Shown: piece after piece, positions 1-5,574 of the stretch
Layout of the letters: each line of letters starts with the position of its first letter
Numbering within the stretch: position 1 is the stretch's first letter
Assembly (NCBI GenBank): GCA_002789635.1
Contig: PFTQ01000063.1
Span: 1-8,724, forward strand
Direction of reading: 5' to 3'
Length of the DNA stretch: 8,724 bases
Origin: Candidatus Aenigmarchaeota archaeon CG_4_9_14_3_um_filter_37_18
GTDB taxonomy: Archaea > Aenigmatarchaeota > Aenigmatarchaeia > CG10238-14
Notes under the pieces: generated by a model
Told to the model about the DNA's origin: nothing
Seen by the model: only the letters and a program-made list of their open reading frames with translations
Databases searched by the model: none
Position numbers and translations under genes: made by a program

Positions 1-47
1 TAGTTTTCTGAAATGAGTGTTCAAGAGAACCCCAAATTCAAGGACTA

Positions 48-61
48 GAGAAATTTATATA
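48..61 (+). promoter_or_regulatory. Archaeal BRE/TATA promoter element
   Basis: GAGAAA (48-53) fits the archaeal BRE consensus and is followed directly by the TATA element TTTATATA (54-61). Transcription would start near position 83, rightward. The next gene starts at 201, so this promoter would give a leader of about 115 nt, or a separate short RNA. No coding region is visible in 1-200 on either strand beyond frames of about ten codons. The TATA core is nearly symmetric, so leftward use toward a gene outside the window cannot be excluded. Confidence 0.5.
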
Positions 62-75
62 CATTGACATGAAAT

Positions 76-100
76 CCTGCCTCAGGGAGGTCGTTTTTTT
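76..100 (+). terminator. Small hairpin followed by a T-run, possible terminator or attenuator
   Basis: CCTGCC (76-81) can pair with GGGAGG (85-90) with one G-G mismatch, leaving a 3-nt loop. A run of seven T follows at 94-100. This resembles a factor-independent terminator for an RNA arriving from the left. It could also act as an early stop for transcripts from the TATA box at 54-61, although their expected start lies inside the hairpin. The stem is short and imperfect, so the call is weak. Confidence 0.3.
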
Positions 101-161
101 ATAGTTTAAGATGCCTGAAAGCACTGATTTTTCCATTACATAATACTAAATAATCACCATA

Positions 162-170
162 TTTTTAAAT
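162..170 (+). promoter_or_regulatory. TATA-like element close to the MBL-fold gene
   Basis: TTTTTAAAT is centred near 166, about 26 bases before 192 and 35 before the ATG at 201. A start near 192 would give a leader of about 9 nt. The surroundings are very AT-rich, so a chance match is possible. Confidence 0.35.
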
Positions 171-200
171 AATCTCCTATTTAATATAATTTTGTTTGAT

Positions 201-1592
201 ATGCGTTCCAAAGAAGACATTATAATGATCCTTTTGGTTATTATTTCGATGCTTTTATTGTTCCTTATTTTTAGTGTTCAACAAAAATATAAAGGATATG
301 TTACTTTAGTTCAAAATATGAAAATAACCACTACATCTACAATGACTACAATTCAAACAACTACTAGTATTACAACCACCACAACTACGATTCCACAAGA
401 AACCACAACAACAACCACTAGTACTGCACATGATCATGAGGAAAAATCTCGAACCGAAAATTTAACGGTTCATTTTATAGACGTTGGTCAAGGGGATTCA
501 ATTCTTATCGAACAAAATGATAAATTCATTCTTATTGATTGTGGCCGTTCTTCTACCAAAGTTGTCAATTATCTCAGAAATCAGGGTGTTTTTGAATTGG
601 AATATCTACTTGCCACTCATCCAGATGCAGATCATATAGGCGGTTGTGATGATGTTTTAGAAAATTTTGATGTTTTACATGTTTGGGATAATGGACAAAC
701 ACATGATACTCAAGCGTATCAAGATTATATTATACTTGCAAAAAATAGAGATTATTCTGTTGTATACAGAGGAAATAAAACTGATTACTTTAATATGGAA
801 ATATTATCTCCTCCTCAGGGGTTAATCTCTTCAGATATGAATGAAAATTCAATAGTAACTAAATTATCCTTCGGGAATATTGATTTTTTATTTACTGGTG
901 ACTGTAAAAGTGAATGCGAACAAGATATTCTAAATATTGATATATCAATTGACTCTGAAATTCTGAAAATTGCTCATCATGGTAGTAAATATTCTACAAC
1001 AGATGATTTTTTAGAAGCTGTAAATCCTGATGTTGCTGTCATTTCTGTGGGTGCTAACAATCCATATGGACATCCTACCCAGATAGTATTAGATAAATTA
1101 AGTTCTAGAAATATTAAGACACACAGAACTGATATTGAAGGAAATGTTATTATAACAACCGATGGAGAAACATATTTTATAGATATTGAAAGCTCTACGA
1201 TAATTTTAACCACAACGATGACTACAAGTACTACATTATCTATGACTACAAAATCAACAACTGCATCCACAACTACCATCCTTTCTTCTGAGAATGTTGT
1301 TATTTATGATGTATTGTACGACCCTCTAGGTCAAGAACCAGATAATGAAAGGATAACTTTGAGAAATAATGAAAAACAAACAGTTGATGTTGGTGGTTGG
1401 ATGTTGACCGATGGGGAAGGAAATTATATCATTCCTGAAGGAACTATAATTATTCCGTATCAAATATGGAATGTATATGGTTATCAGTATAACCCTACAG
1501 GATATACGAGAGGTTTGTATTTAGCTAATAGTGGAGATTGTGTTTATCTTTATGATATTAATAATCGTCTTGTGGATTCTGAATGTTGGTGA
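201..1592 (+). CDS. Membrane-anchored ComEC-type metallo-beta-lactamase-fold hydrolase with lamin-tail-like domain
   Basis: The protein has 463 residues from ATG 201; the frame also allows TTG at 192, which adds three residues. Residues 7-26 form one hydrophobic helix, a signal anchor. Residues 43-75 are a linker with 22 Thr in 33. Residues 91-330 are the MBL domain of the ComEC/Rec2 C-terminal type: FIDVGQGDS, THPDADH (residues 139-145, ligands H140, D142, D144, H145), FTGD (D234), AHHGS (258-262) and YGHP (H291). Residues 337-359 are a second Thr-rich linker. Residues 363-463 match the lamin-tail (LTD) pattern: GGWMLTDGEGNY, IPEGT, a final YLYDINNRLVD. The ComEC OB domain and channel are absent, so this is not a DNA-uptake channel. 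Related ComEC domains are metal-dependent nucleases, and LTD domains are known on secreted prokaryotic hydrolases. Extracellular nucleic acid cleavage is the best inference; the substrate is unproven. Six Cys and a sequon at N87 suit an exported protein. Confidence 0.85.
   Translation: MRSKEDIIMILLVIISMLLLFLIFSVQQKYKGYVTLVQNMKITTTSTMTTIQTTTSITTTTTTIPQETTTTTTSTAHDHEEKSRTENLTVHFIDVGQGDSILIEQNDKFILIDCGRSSTKVVNYLRNQGVFELEYLLATHPDADHIGGCDDVLENFDVLHVWDNGQTHDTQAYQDYIILAKNRDYSVVYRGNKTDYFNMEILSPPQGLISSDMNENSIVTKLSFGNIDFLFTGDCKSECEQDILNIDISIDSEILKIAHHGSKYSTTDDFLEAVNPDVAVISVGANNPYGHPTQIVLDKLSSRNIKTHRTDIEGNVIITTDGETYFIDIESSTIILTTTMTTSTTLSMTTKSTTASTTTILSSENVVIYDVLYDPLGQEPDNERITLRNNEKQTVDVGGWMLTDGEGNYIIPEGTIIIPYQIWNVYGYQYNPTGYTRGLYLANSGDCVYLYDINNRLVDSECW
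327..425 (+). repeat. Threonine-rich low-complexity linker, first copy
   Basis: This stretch encodes 33 residues of which 22 are Thr, between the membrane helix and the MBL domain. Codons ACA, ACT, ACC and ACG are mixed, so the DNA is not a clean microsatellite and the bias acts on the protein. Such linkers in archaeal surface proteins are usually extended stalks and often O-glycosylated; that role is inferred here. Confidence 0.75.
1209..1277 (+). repeat. Threonine-rich low-complexity linker, second copy
   Basis: Fourteen of 23 residues are Thr, mixed with Ser, Met, Leu and Lys. The stretch separates the MBL domain from the lamin-tail-like domain in the same protein as the linker at 327-425, and probably works as a flexible glycosylated spacer. 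As with the first copy, mixed Thr codons argue against a slipping DNA repeat. Confidence 0.7.
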
Positions 1593-1599
1593 AATTTAT

Positions 1600-1608
1600 T
1601 GTTTTTTA
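1600..1608 (+). terminator. T-run terminator after the MBL-fold gene
   Basis: TTGTTTTTTAA contains six consecutive T at 1602-1607, ten bases after the stop codon. Archaeal RNA polymerase can terminate at T-rich tracts without a hairpin. The run overlaps the stop codon of the convergent PCNA gene, so the two genes share a 13-nt gap. Confidence 0.45.
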
Positions 1609-2355
1609 ATCTTCTGCTACTCTTGGGGCAATTACGAACCCCAACGAAACTTTATCCACGCTCGAGAAATCCAATCTCATAGGATAATCTTTCGACCACT
1701 TGAGCGTAGTTTCATCAGCAAGCTTGCCAGCTTTAATCATCTTTTTCAGGTATTCCAACGGGTATCTTGAAACAACAGACCCTGATGCAGTTAGGTCTAA
1801 CAAACTTTTACTTCCTTTCTGCAGGCTTAGTTCTGTCGAGGTCACATCGCCAGATGCCTTCATATTAAACTTTTCGGGACTTGCCTCAAAGATAACAGAA
1901 TCACCGACTATATCTGCATCCTCTATGCCGCTTTTCAACACATCTGTCTTCACTCTTATTTTTGCCTGGAAGTCCAGCTGGTCGATTGGCGGTATCTCGT
2001 CCTGAGATATGTCAAGCAAAGGGACAGTAAATCTTCTTCTAGAGGAATTATCCATGACTATTTCCAGCTTATTTTCCTTGAGCTCCATCAGCAACTTGTC
2101 TTTTGGCTTTGCTCTTTTCAGGACTGAGACTAGGTTTGAGATATTTATTGCGAGGCTCTGCTCACCTTCAACCTTGAACTCATCAAAAATTGTTGCAGGA
2201 AGCTTGAAATCAACAACCGCTACCATTGACCTATCAGCAGCAATCAAAGTCATCCCATTCTTATTTATTTTAAAAACGCCTTCATCTATCAGCTCGCCGA
2301 TAGTTGTTATAGAATCCACAAATATGCTTGAATTTGACATCAATGCTTTAAACAT
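1606..2355 (-). CDS. pcn: DNA polymerase sliding clamp (PCNA)
   Basis: The protein has 249 residues, the normal length for archaeal PCNA. It forms the ring that tethers polymerase, ligase, FEN1 and other PIP-box proteins to DNA. Family features include N-terminal MFKALMSNSSIFVDSI, the central DNA-facing stretch GMTLIAADRSMVAVVDFKLP (34-53), the interdomain connecting loop around 113-129 (LLDISQDEIPPIDQL), and the C-terminal end FVIAPRVAED, which corresponds to the LAPRVEE-type tail that docks partner proteins. The frame also offers TTG one codon upstream. ATG 2355 is preferred because GGGGGTG at 2362-2368 lies six bases before it. The gene starts three bases after the stop of the OB-fold gene, so the pair is an operon with likely translational coupling. 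It looks intact. Only one PCNA is seen here, so whether the clamp is a homotrimer cannot be told. Confidence 0.97.
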   Translation of the reverse strand: MFKALMSNSSIFVDSITTIGELIDEGVFKINKNGMTLIAADRSMVAVVDFKLPATIFDEFKVEGEQSLAINISNLVSVLKRAKPKDKLLMELKENKLEIVMDNSSRRRFTVPLLDISQDEIPPIDQLDFQAKIRVKTDVLKSGIEDADIVGDSVIFEASPEKFNMKASGDVTSTELSLQKGSKSLLDLTASGSVVSRYPLEYLKKMIKAGKLADETTLKWSKDYPMRLDFSSVDKVSLGFVIAPRVAED

Positions 2356-2358
2356 CAA

Positions 2359-2685
2359 TTACACCCCCATTTTATTATACAGCTCGTCAACCTTCTTATA
2401 AAGATTAACATTGAGATCAGATAAATCTTGAAGTATATCTGCTTTCAGCTCAAACCCATTATCTACAGGCATTACTGATCCGAATACTCTCACTAGTTGA
2501 TTCAGGCTGATTGTATCTATTATATTAGGTAGGTCTGCAAATACTTGTAGTTTTGCTGAGCCGTCATCTATTACAAGAGTATCGTCCTTCTTGTCTACTA
2601 CAATTCCCATGACCTTTACCTTGAAGTCATTCGCTGGGTTGATATCTGAGATTTTTCTCTTGCTGTAGTGGCTTGGGTTTGTCAT
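2359..2685 (-). CDS. Single OB-fold protein, RPA32/Stn1-like, in operon with PCNA
   Basis: The protein has 108 residues from ATG 2685; a TTG precedes it directly. One OB fold fills most of the chain: a leading strand FKVKVMGIVVDKKDDT (22-37), the turn LVIDDGSAKLQVFADLP (38-54), then LVRVFGSVMPVDNGFELKAD. The GIVVDK...IDDGS...VF pattern is the signature seen in RPA32, archaeal RPA and Stn1 OB folds, where it binds single-stranded DNA. A C-terminal helix (residues 86-106, LSDLNVNLYKKVDELYNKM) could serve for subunit contact. It is the first gene of the PCNA operon, three bases upstream of it, so a role in replication or repair is likely. No zinc finger or second OB fold is present, unlike large archaeal RPA subunits. 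Whether it is the main single-strand binding protein or a small accessory subunit cannot be judged from sequence alone. Confidence 0.8.
   Translation of the reverse strand: MTNPSHYSKRKISDINPANDFKVKVMGIVVDKKDDTLVIDDGSAKLQVFADLPNIIDTISLNQLVRVFGSVMPVDNGFELKADILQDLSDLNVNLYKKVDELYNKMGV
2362..2368 (-). promoter_or_regulatory. Shine-Dalgarno sequence of PCNA inside the upstream gene
   Basis: GGGGGTG on the minus strand overlaps the last codons and the stop (GGG GTG TAA) of the OB-fold gene and sits six bases before ATG 2355. It decides the start codon in favour of ATG over the TTG immediately before it. It also means ribosomes finishing the first gene cover the initiation site of the second. Confidence 0.65.
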
Positions 2686-2706
2686 CAATGGATTATTGGG
2701 ATTGAA

Positions 2707-2714
2707 GATATAAA
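2707..2714 (-). promoter_or_regulatory. TATA box of the OB-fold/PCNA operon
   Basis: TTTATATC on the minus strand is centred about 25 bases before ATG 2685. This is the archaeal distance from TATA centre to transcription start, so the mRNA is probably leaderless; no Shine-Dalgarno sequence is visible before the ATG. Confidence 0.6.
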
Positions 2715-2777
2715 TTGGTGAAAGGGGTTAGAAAAGATATTTTTCACTAGAAAGGAATAACTATTAATATTTTTAGC

Positions 2778-2786
2778 TTATTATAA
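2778..2786 (+). promoter_or_regulatory. TATA-like element of the 90-residue gene
   Basis: TTATTATAA is centred 27 bases before ATG 2809, consistent with a start at or just before the ATG. An alternative AT-rich element at 2766-2775 would start transcription near 2796 and leave GTGAT (2801-2805) available as a weak Shine-Dalgarno sequence. Confidence 0.45.
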
Positions 2787-2808
2787 GTTTGAATAAAGAA
2801 GTGATAAG

Positions 2809-3081
2809 ATGGTATTTACAACTGACGGTAAGGTTCCTATAAAATTACTTTATGCAGAAGGTATTTACACAGTCGTTGTCGGTGATCAAAAAAAGATTTT
2901 TCTAGCTTCTTCAAGAAAAAAAGATTATCTTGGGATTGCTTATGTTAACGCTTTAAGATATATTACTGAGTTGTCAAAAACTTTAGGACAATGCTATTTA
3001 GAAGGTACTCGCCCAACAGATTCATCTGAATTTCCTGGAATGGTAAGAGAAGCAGAGGAAAGATATCTTCCCAAAGCTTAA
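2809..3081 (+). CDS. Small protein of unknown function (90 residues)
   Basis: I do not recognise the family. The first half reads as alternating beta strands (KVPIKLLYAEGIYTVVVGD, then KKIFLASS). The second half looks mainly helical: a segment at 39-60 (KDYLGIAYVNALRYITELSKTL), then C62 and an acidic tail. There is no signal peptide, membrane helix or zinc motif; its one Cys cannot form an internal disulfide. Coding potential is supported by a complete frame with a plausible start, its own TATA element and the T-rich tract right after the stop. It stands alone, divergent from the replication operon and upstream of the PadR operon, so neighbours give no clear functional hint. The basic-plus-hydrophobic strand pattern would suit a small soluble cytoplasmic protein, possibly nucleic-acid binding, but that is a guess. 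Confidence 0.75.
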   Translation: MVFTTDGKVPIKLLYAEGIYTVVVGDQKKIFLASSRKKDYLGIAYVNALRYITELSKTLGQCYLEGTRPTDSSEFPGMVREAEERYLPKA

Positions 3082-3093
3082 TTGATTTTATCA

Positions 3094-3114
3094 TTTTTTT
3101 GATATTTTTATTTT
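3094..3114 (+). terminator. T-rich terminator tract
   Basis: Runs of seven, five and four T (3094-3100, 3105-3109, 3111-3114) begin 12 bases after the stop of the 90-residue gene. No stable hairpin precedes them. Successive T-runs like these are typical archaeal termination sites. Confidence 0.55.
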
Positions 3115-3158
3115 ATACTACAAAAAAAATATTTTCTCCATAAATACTATTATGTGAA

Positions 3159-3170
3159 AGAATCGATTCT
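3159..3170. promoter_or_regulatory. 12-bp perfect palindrome upstream of the PadR operon
   Basis: AGAATCGATTCT is fully self-complementary and lies about 32 bases upstream of the TATA box at 3201-3208. Its ATCGAT core recurs at 3191-3196. It could be a binding site for a dimeric activator or repressor, but no partner is identifiable. Confidence 0.35.
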
Positions 3171-3200
3171 GTTATAACTGGAGACATCAAATCGATCATC

Positions 3201-3208
3201 TATTTATA
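3201..3208 (+). promoter_or_regulatory. TATA box of the PadR-ABC operon
   Basis: TATTTATA, centred near 3205, predicts a start around 3230 and a leader of about 10 nt before ATG 3241. No Shine-Dalgarno sequence is present in the leader. Confidence 0.5.
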
Positions 3209-3221
3209 CTATCACTGCCAA

Positions 3222-3239
3222 TATATCACTTCTGATATA
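3222..3239. promoter_or_regulatory. Inverted repeat over the start site, candidate PadR operator
   Basis: TATATCA-CTTC-TGATATA is a perfect inverted repeat with 7-bp arms and a 4-base spacer. It ends one base before the PadR start codon and covers the predicted transcription start. PadR proteins are dimers that commonly repress their own operon by binding such dyads, so this is the best operator candidate. The sequence differs from the ATGT/ACAT-type sites described for some PadR proteins. Confidence 0.5.
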
Positions 3240-3240
3240 C

Positions 3241-3753
3241 ATGCCTTCATACAAAAAACTTATACCGAGAGGTTTCCTAAGAGCCTACATCCTAAAAATA
3301 ATCGAAGAAAGACCGAGGCACGGCTACGAAATAATGAAATCCATTCATGAAATCAGCGGCTGGAAGCCTAGCCCTGGAGCAGTCTATCCAACATTGAAAC
3401 ACCTCAAAGAGATGGGCTTCATTCAAGAAGAAAAGACTATTGAAAACAGAAGATGTTACAAGATAACACAAAAAGGAAAAAACTTTCTAAAAGAATCAAG
3501 CAAAAAAAGGCATGACCTGAAAAAAACAATACAAGATTACGTCCATTGCATGAGCAGCCTAATTGGAGTCAACCAGGAAAAAATGGATAAAATAATGGAA
3601 GAATGCGACATGGAATTCATGCCAAAAGAATTCCACAGATGCATACACGAATTAATGGTTTTAATAGTCCAAAAATCTAAAAATGGGAAGAAAATATCTC
3701 AAATCAGCAAAATTTTAAAAGAAACAAGTGAAAAAATTAGCAAGGTTGATTAA
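3241..3753 (+). CDS. PadR-family transcriptional regulator
   Basis: The protein has 170 residues. Residues 8-85 are a PadR winged helix: first helix RGFLRAYILKIIEERPRHGYEIM, recognition region PSPGAVYPTLKHLKEMGFI (44-62), and the wing (residues 62-80) from QEEKTIENRRCYKIT to GK. Residues 86-170 are a mainly helical, Lys-rich C-terminal part that should mediate dimerisation. PadR proteins are usually local repressors, often of ABC or multidrug exporters, released by a ligand. Here the gene leads an operon whose next three genes encode an ABC system, with only one base to the permease gene, and a dyad overlaps its own promoter. The C-terminal half carries an uncommon set of His and Cys residues (H102, C103, C122, H132, C134, H136) that might bind metal or sense redox state. 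The inducer cannot be inferred. Confidence 0.92.
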   Translation: MPSYKKLIPRGFLRAYILKIIEERPRHGYEIMKSIHEISGWKPSPGAVYPTLKHLKEMGFIQEEKTIENRRCYKITQKGKNFLKESSKKRHDLKKTIQDYVHCMSSLIGVNQEKMDKIMEECDMEFMPKEFHRCIHELMVLIVQKSKNGKKISQISKILKETSEKISKVD

Positions 3754-3754
3754 A

Positions 3755-4894
3755 ATGTTAGAAATGGCGTTAAGGAATGTGTTCCGTCAGAAGACAAGAA
3801 CAGCTTTAACAGTAGTGGGAATAATGATAGGCATAGCGGCAATTGTTGCTTTAGGGTCAATCTCTGAAGGCCTAAGAGTTCAGATAGCAAAAAGTTTAGA
3901 GCAGTCAAGCGGTTTGATAACAGTAATAGAAAAATCAGACAGCGGCCTTTTCATGTCATTGAGCAGCAGTGAACTAAGCCAAGAGACAGTAGATGAAGTA
4001 ATGGCTGTGAGTGGCATAAAAGATGCAACCCCGGTAGTTTATAAGGTGGGCTACTTGGAAGGCGACAGCGGTTTTGGAGAGCCTTCGCTCTTTGAAATAG
4101 GCGTTGATCCTGAAAAGATTGATTTGTATACAACAGAAGGGGCTAGGCTTGCAGAAGGGGAAACGCTTGATGATGGGGATACTGAATATGTCATGGCTGG
4201 ATCAAAAATTACCGAAAAACTAGACCTTAAAGTCGGGGATACTGTAGCTGTTGAGGAAAAAGAATTCATTGTGAAAGGAATTTATGAAGAATTTGGGAAT
4301 TCTGGCCTAGATTCCGGGATCATAATGCCGTTAGATATTGCAAAAGAACTCTTTGAAACAGACAAGTATTCAAGCATCATAATCTATCCGGATGATATAA
4401 ACAATGTCGAGGATCTGGCAAAAGATATAGAAGACACAGTTGACGGGGTATCAGCAATAACAACAGCCCAGTTTGCAAAACAGATAGGCCAGATAGTTGA
4501 TCAGATAGGTTTTTTTACTATTGGCATAGCCGGAATTTCAGCTGTAGTCGGCGGGTTAGGCGTGATGAATACTATGATCATGTCTGTCATGGAAAGAAGG
4601 AGAGAAATAGGTGTTTTAAAAGCAATAGGCGCAACAAACAGCTATGTAATCAGGATGATTTTGATTGAATCAACTATCATCAGCTTAATCGGCGGGTTGC
4701 TGGGGCTAGGTGTTGGTTATCTTGGGTCAAAAGCTATAGGCGCATTCAGCGGAGGCCAGGCACAAGGCATTGTAACTAGCAACCTTGCGTTAAATTCCAT
4801 GCTCTTTGCATTATTTCTTGGGGTGGTAGGGGGATTATACCCTGCAAGAAAGGCTTCTCAATTAAGCCCAGTGGAGGCGTTGAGGTATGAATGA
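3755..4894 (+). CDS. MacB/FtsX-type ABC transporter permease
   Basis: The protein has 379 residues from ATG 3755. The frame also opens at GTG 3728, overlapping PadR; ATG 3755 is chosen because GGTTGAT (3744-3750) precedes it and it follows the PadR stop by one base. Topology is the MacB/LolC type: helix 1 (about 16-38, LTVVGIMIGIAAIVALGS), a large extracytoplasmic core (about 40-240), then three helices (about 248-275, 297-325, 345-365). Family hallmarks are GVMNTMIMSVMERRREIGVL with KAIGATN after helix 2, and the C-terminal YPARKASQLSPVEALRYE. Such permeases do not carry substrate through a channel; they transmit ATPase motion to extracytoplasmic partners. The ATPase gene overlaps its end by eight bases. 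Likely partners are that ATPase and the secreted Ig-like protein. Substrate unknown: peptide, lipid or surface polymer are all possible. Confidence 0.93.
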   Translation: MLEMALRNVFRQKTRTALTVVGIMIGIAAIVALGSISEGLRVQIAKSLEQSSGLITVIEKSDSGLFMSLSSSELSQETVDEVMAVSGIKDATPVVYKVGYLEGDSGFGEPSLFEIGVDPEKIDLYTTEGARLAEGETLDDGDTEYVMAGSKITEKLDLKVGDTVAVEEKEFIVKGIYEEFGNSGLDSGIIMPLDIAKELFETDKYSSIIIYPDDINNVEDLAKDIEDTVDGVSAITTAQFAKQIGQIVDQIGFFTIGIAGISAVVGGLGVMNTMIMSVMERRREIGVLKAIGATNSYVIRMILIESTIISLIGGLLGLGVGYLGSKAIGAFSGGQAQGIVTSNLALNSMLFALFLGVVGGLYPARKASQLSPVEALRYE

Positions 4895-5573
4895 TATTAT
4901 TATTGAAACAAAAGACCTTTGCAAATACTACAATCAAGGAAAAAGCAATGAGGTCAAGGCAATAGAAAAAATAAATATTAAAATAAATAGAGGGGATTTC
5001 GCCGCATTAATAGGGCCTTCAGGCAGCGGGAAGAGTACTCTTCTGCATATGATCGGCCTCTTGGACAGGACTACATGCGGCAAAATCTTTTTTGATGGGA
5101 AAGATATTTCAGAGTTTACTGATGATGAATTAACAAAAATAAGAAGAGAAAAAGTCGGGTTTGTCTTCCAGCAATTCAACTTGATACCATTGCTCACGGC
5201 AATAGAAAATGTTGAGCTGCCTATGCTTTTAGATGGAATGGAAAAAGAACAAGCTAGGGGAAGGGCTGAAAAGCTCCTCAACAGAGTTGGCCTTGGGGAT
5301 AGATTATATAATAGGCCTCCGGACATGTCTGGGGGTGAACAGCAGCGTGTTGCAATAGCACGAGCTCTAGCAAACAACCCTGAAGTTGTGATGGCAGACG
5401 AACCGACAGGAAATCTCGACACAAAGACTGGAAAAGAAGTTTTAGAAGTGCTGAAAAATGCCCAAAAAAAAGACTTCACACTTATTATAATCACTCATGA
5501 TCCTAAAATCGCAATTTTTGCTAAAAAGCGAATAGAATTAAAGGATGGTAGGGTAATAAATGGAGGTGAATAA
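4887..5573 (+). CDS. LolD/MacB-type ABC transporter ATPase
   Basis: The protein has 228 residues, the usual size for this class. Motifs are complete: Walker A GPSGSGKST (43-51), Q-loop FVFQQFNLIP (Q95/Q96), signature MSGGEQQR (147-154), Walker B VVMADE (D171, E172), D-loop GNLD and H-loop H204 in IITHD. The FNLIPLLTAIENVELP and DEPTGNLDTKTG wording is typical of MacB, LolD and FtsE-like ATPases. The signature begins with Met instead of Leu, which is tolerated in the family. The gene overlaps the permease end at ATGAATGA, with GGAGG at 4873-4877 nine bases before ATG 4887. It powers the permease from the cytoplasm as a dimer. The secreted protein gene follows one base after its stop. Confidence 0.95.
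   Translation: MNDIIIETKDLCKYYNQGKSNEVKAIEKINIKINRGDFAALIGPSGSGKSTLLHMIGLLDRTTCGKIFFDGKDISEFTDDELTKIRREKVGFVFQQFNLIPLLTAIENVELPMLLDGMEKEQARGRAEKLLNRVGLGDRLYNRPPDMSGGEQQRVAIARALANNPEVVMADEPTGNLDTKTGKEVLEVLKNAQKKDFTLIIITHDPKIAIFAKKRIELKDGRVINGGE
5562..5569 (+). promoter_or_regulatory. Perfect Shine-Dalgarno sequence of the Ig-like protein gene
   Basis: GGAGGTGA fully complements the 3' end of 16S rRNA and lies five bases before ATG 5575. It sits inside the last codons of the ATPase gene. Because it overlaps the codons that follow ATG 5560, it shows that 5575 and not 5560 is the start. It is the strongest ribosome binding site in the window, suggesting high output of the last operon gene. Confidence 0.85.
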
Positions 5574-5574
5574 A

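Noticed and set aside
69..104. Tiny frame ATG-AAA-TCC... of 11 codons after the TATA box at 54-61
   Set aside because: Its ATG lies upstream of the expected transcription start, and the frame runs through the hairpin and T-run.
111..143. Ten-codon frame starting ATGCCTGAA in the leader of the MBL gene
   Set aside because: GGAGGT at 86-91 is too far upstream to serve it, and ten codons in AT-rich DNA are expected by chance.
327..425. Phase-variable microsatellite
   Set aside because: Thr codons are mixed and no exact repeat unit persists, so slippage is unlikely to be regular.
977..1279. Val-rich open frame of 100 codons on the minus strand opposite the MBL gene
   Set aside because: The valine runs are the complement of the Thr-rich linker codons; nothing else supports a gene.
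2009..2401. Open frame of 130 codons on the plus strand across PCNA and the OB-fold gene
   Set aside because: It is antisense to two confident genes, has low-complexity Ser-rich translation and no promoter or ribosome site.
3152..3187. ATGT...ACAT pair as a PadR consensus site
   Set aside because: The spacing of 28 bases does not fit described PadR sites, and the dyad at 3222-3239 is a better candidate.
3728..3754. GTG start of the permease overlapping PadR
   Set aside because: ATG 3755 has a ribosome site (GGTTGAT) at 3744-3750 and follows the PadR stop directly; the GTG start remains possible but less supported.
4934..5494. Long open frame of 186 codons on the minus strand inside the LolD-like ATPase gene
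   Set aside because: It lies wholly antisense to a complete ATPase with all motifs, has no recognisable domain and is Ser/Pro-rich as expected from the complement of a coding strand.
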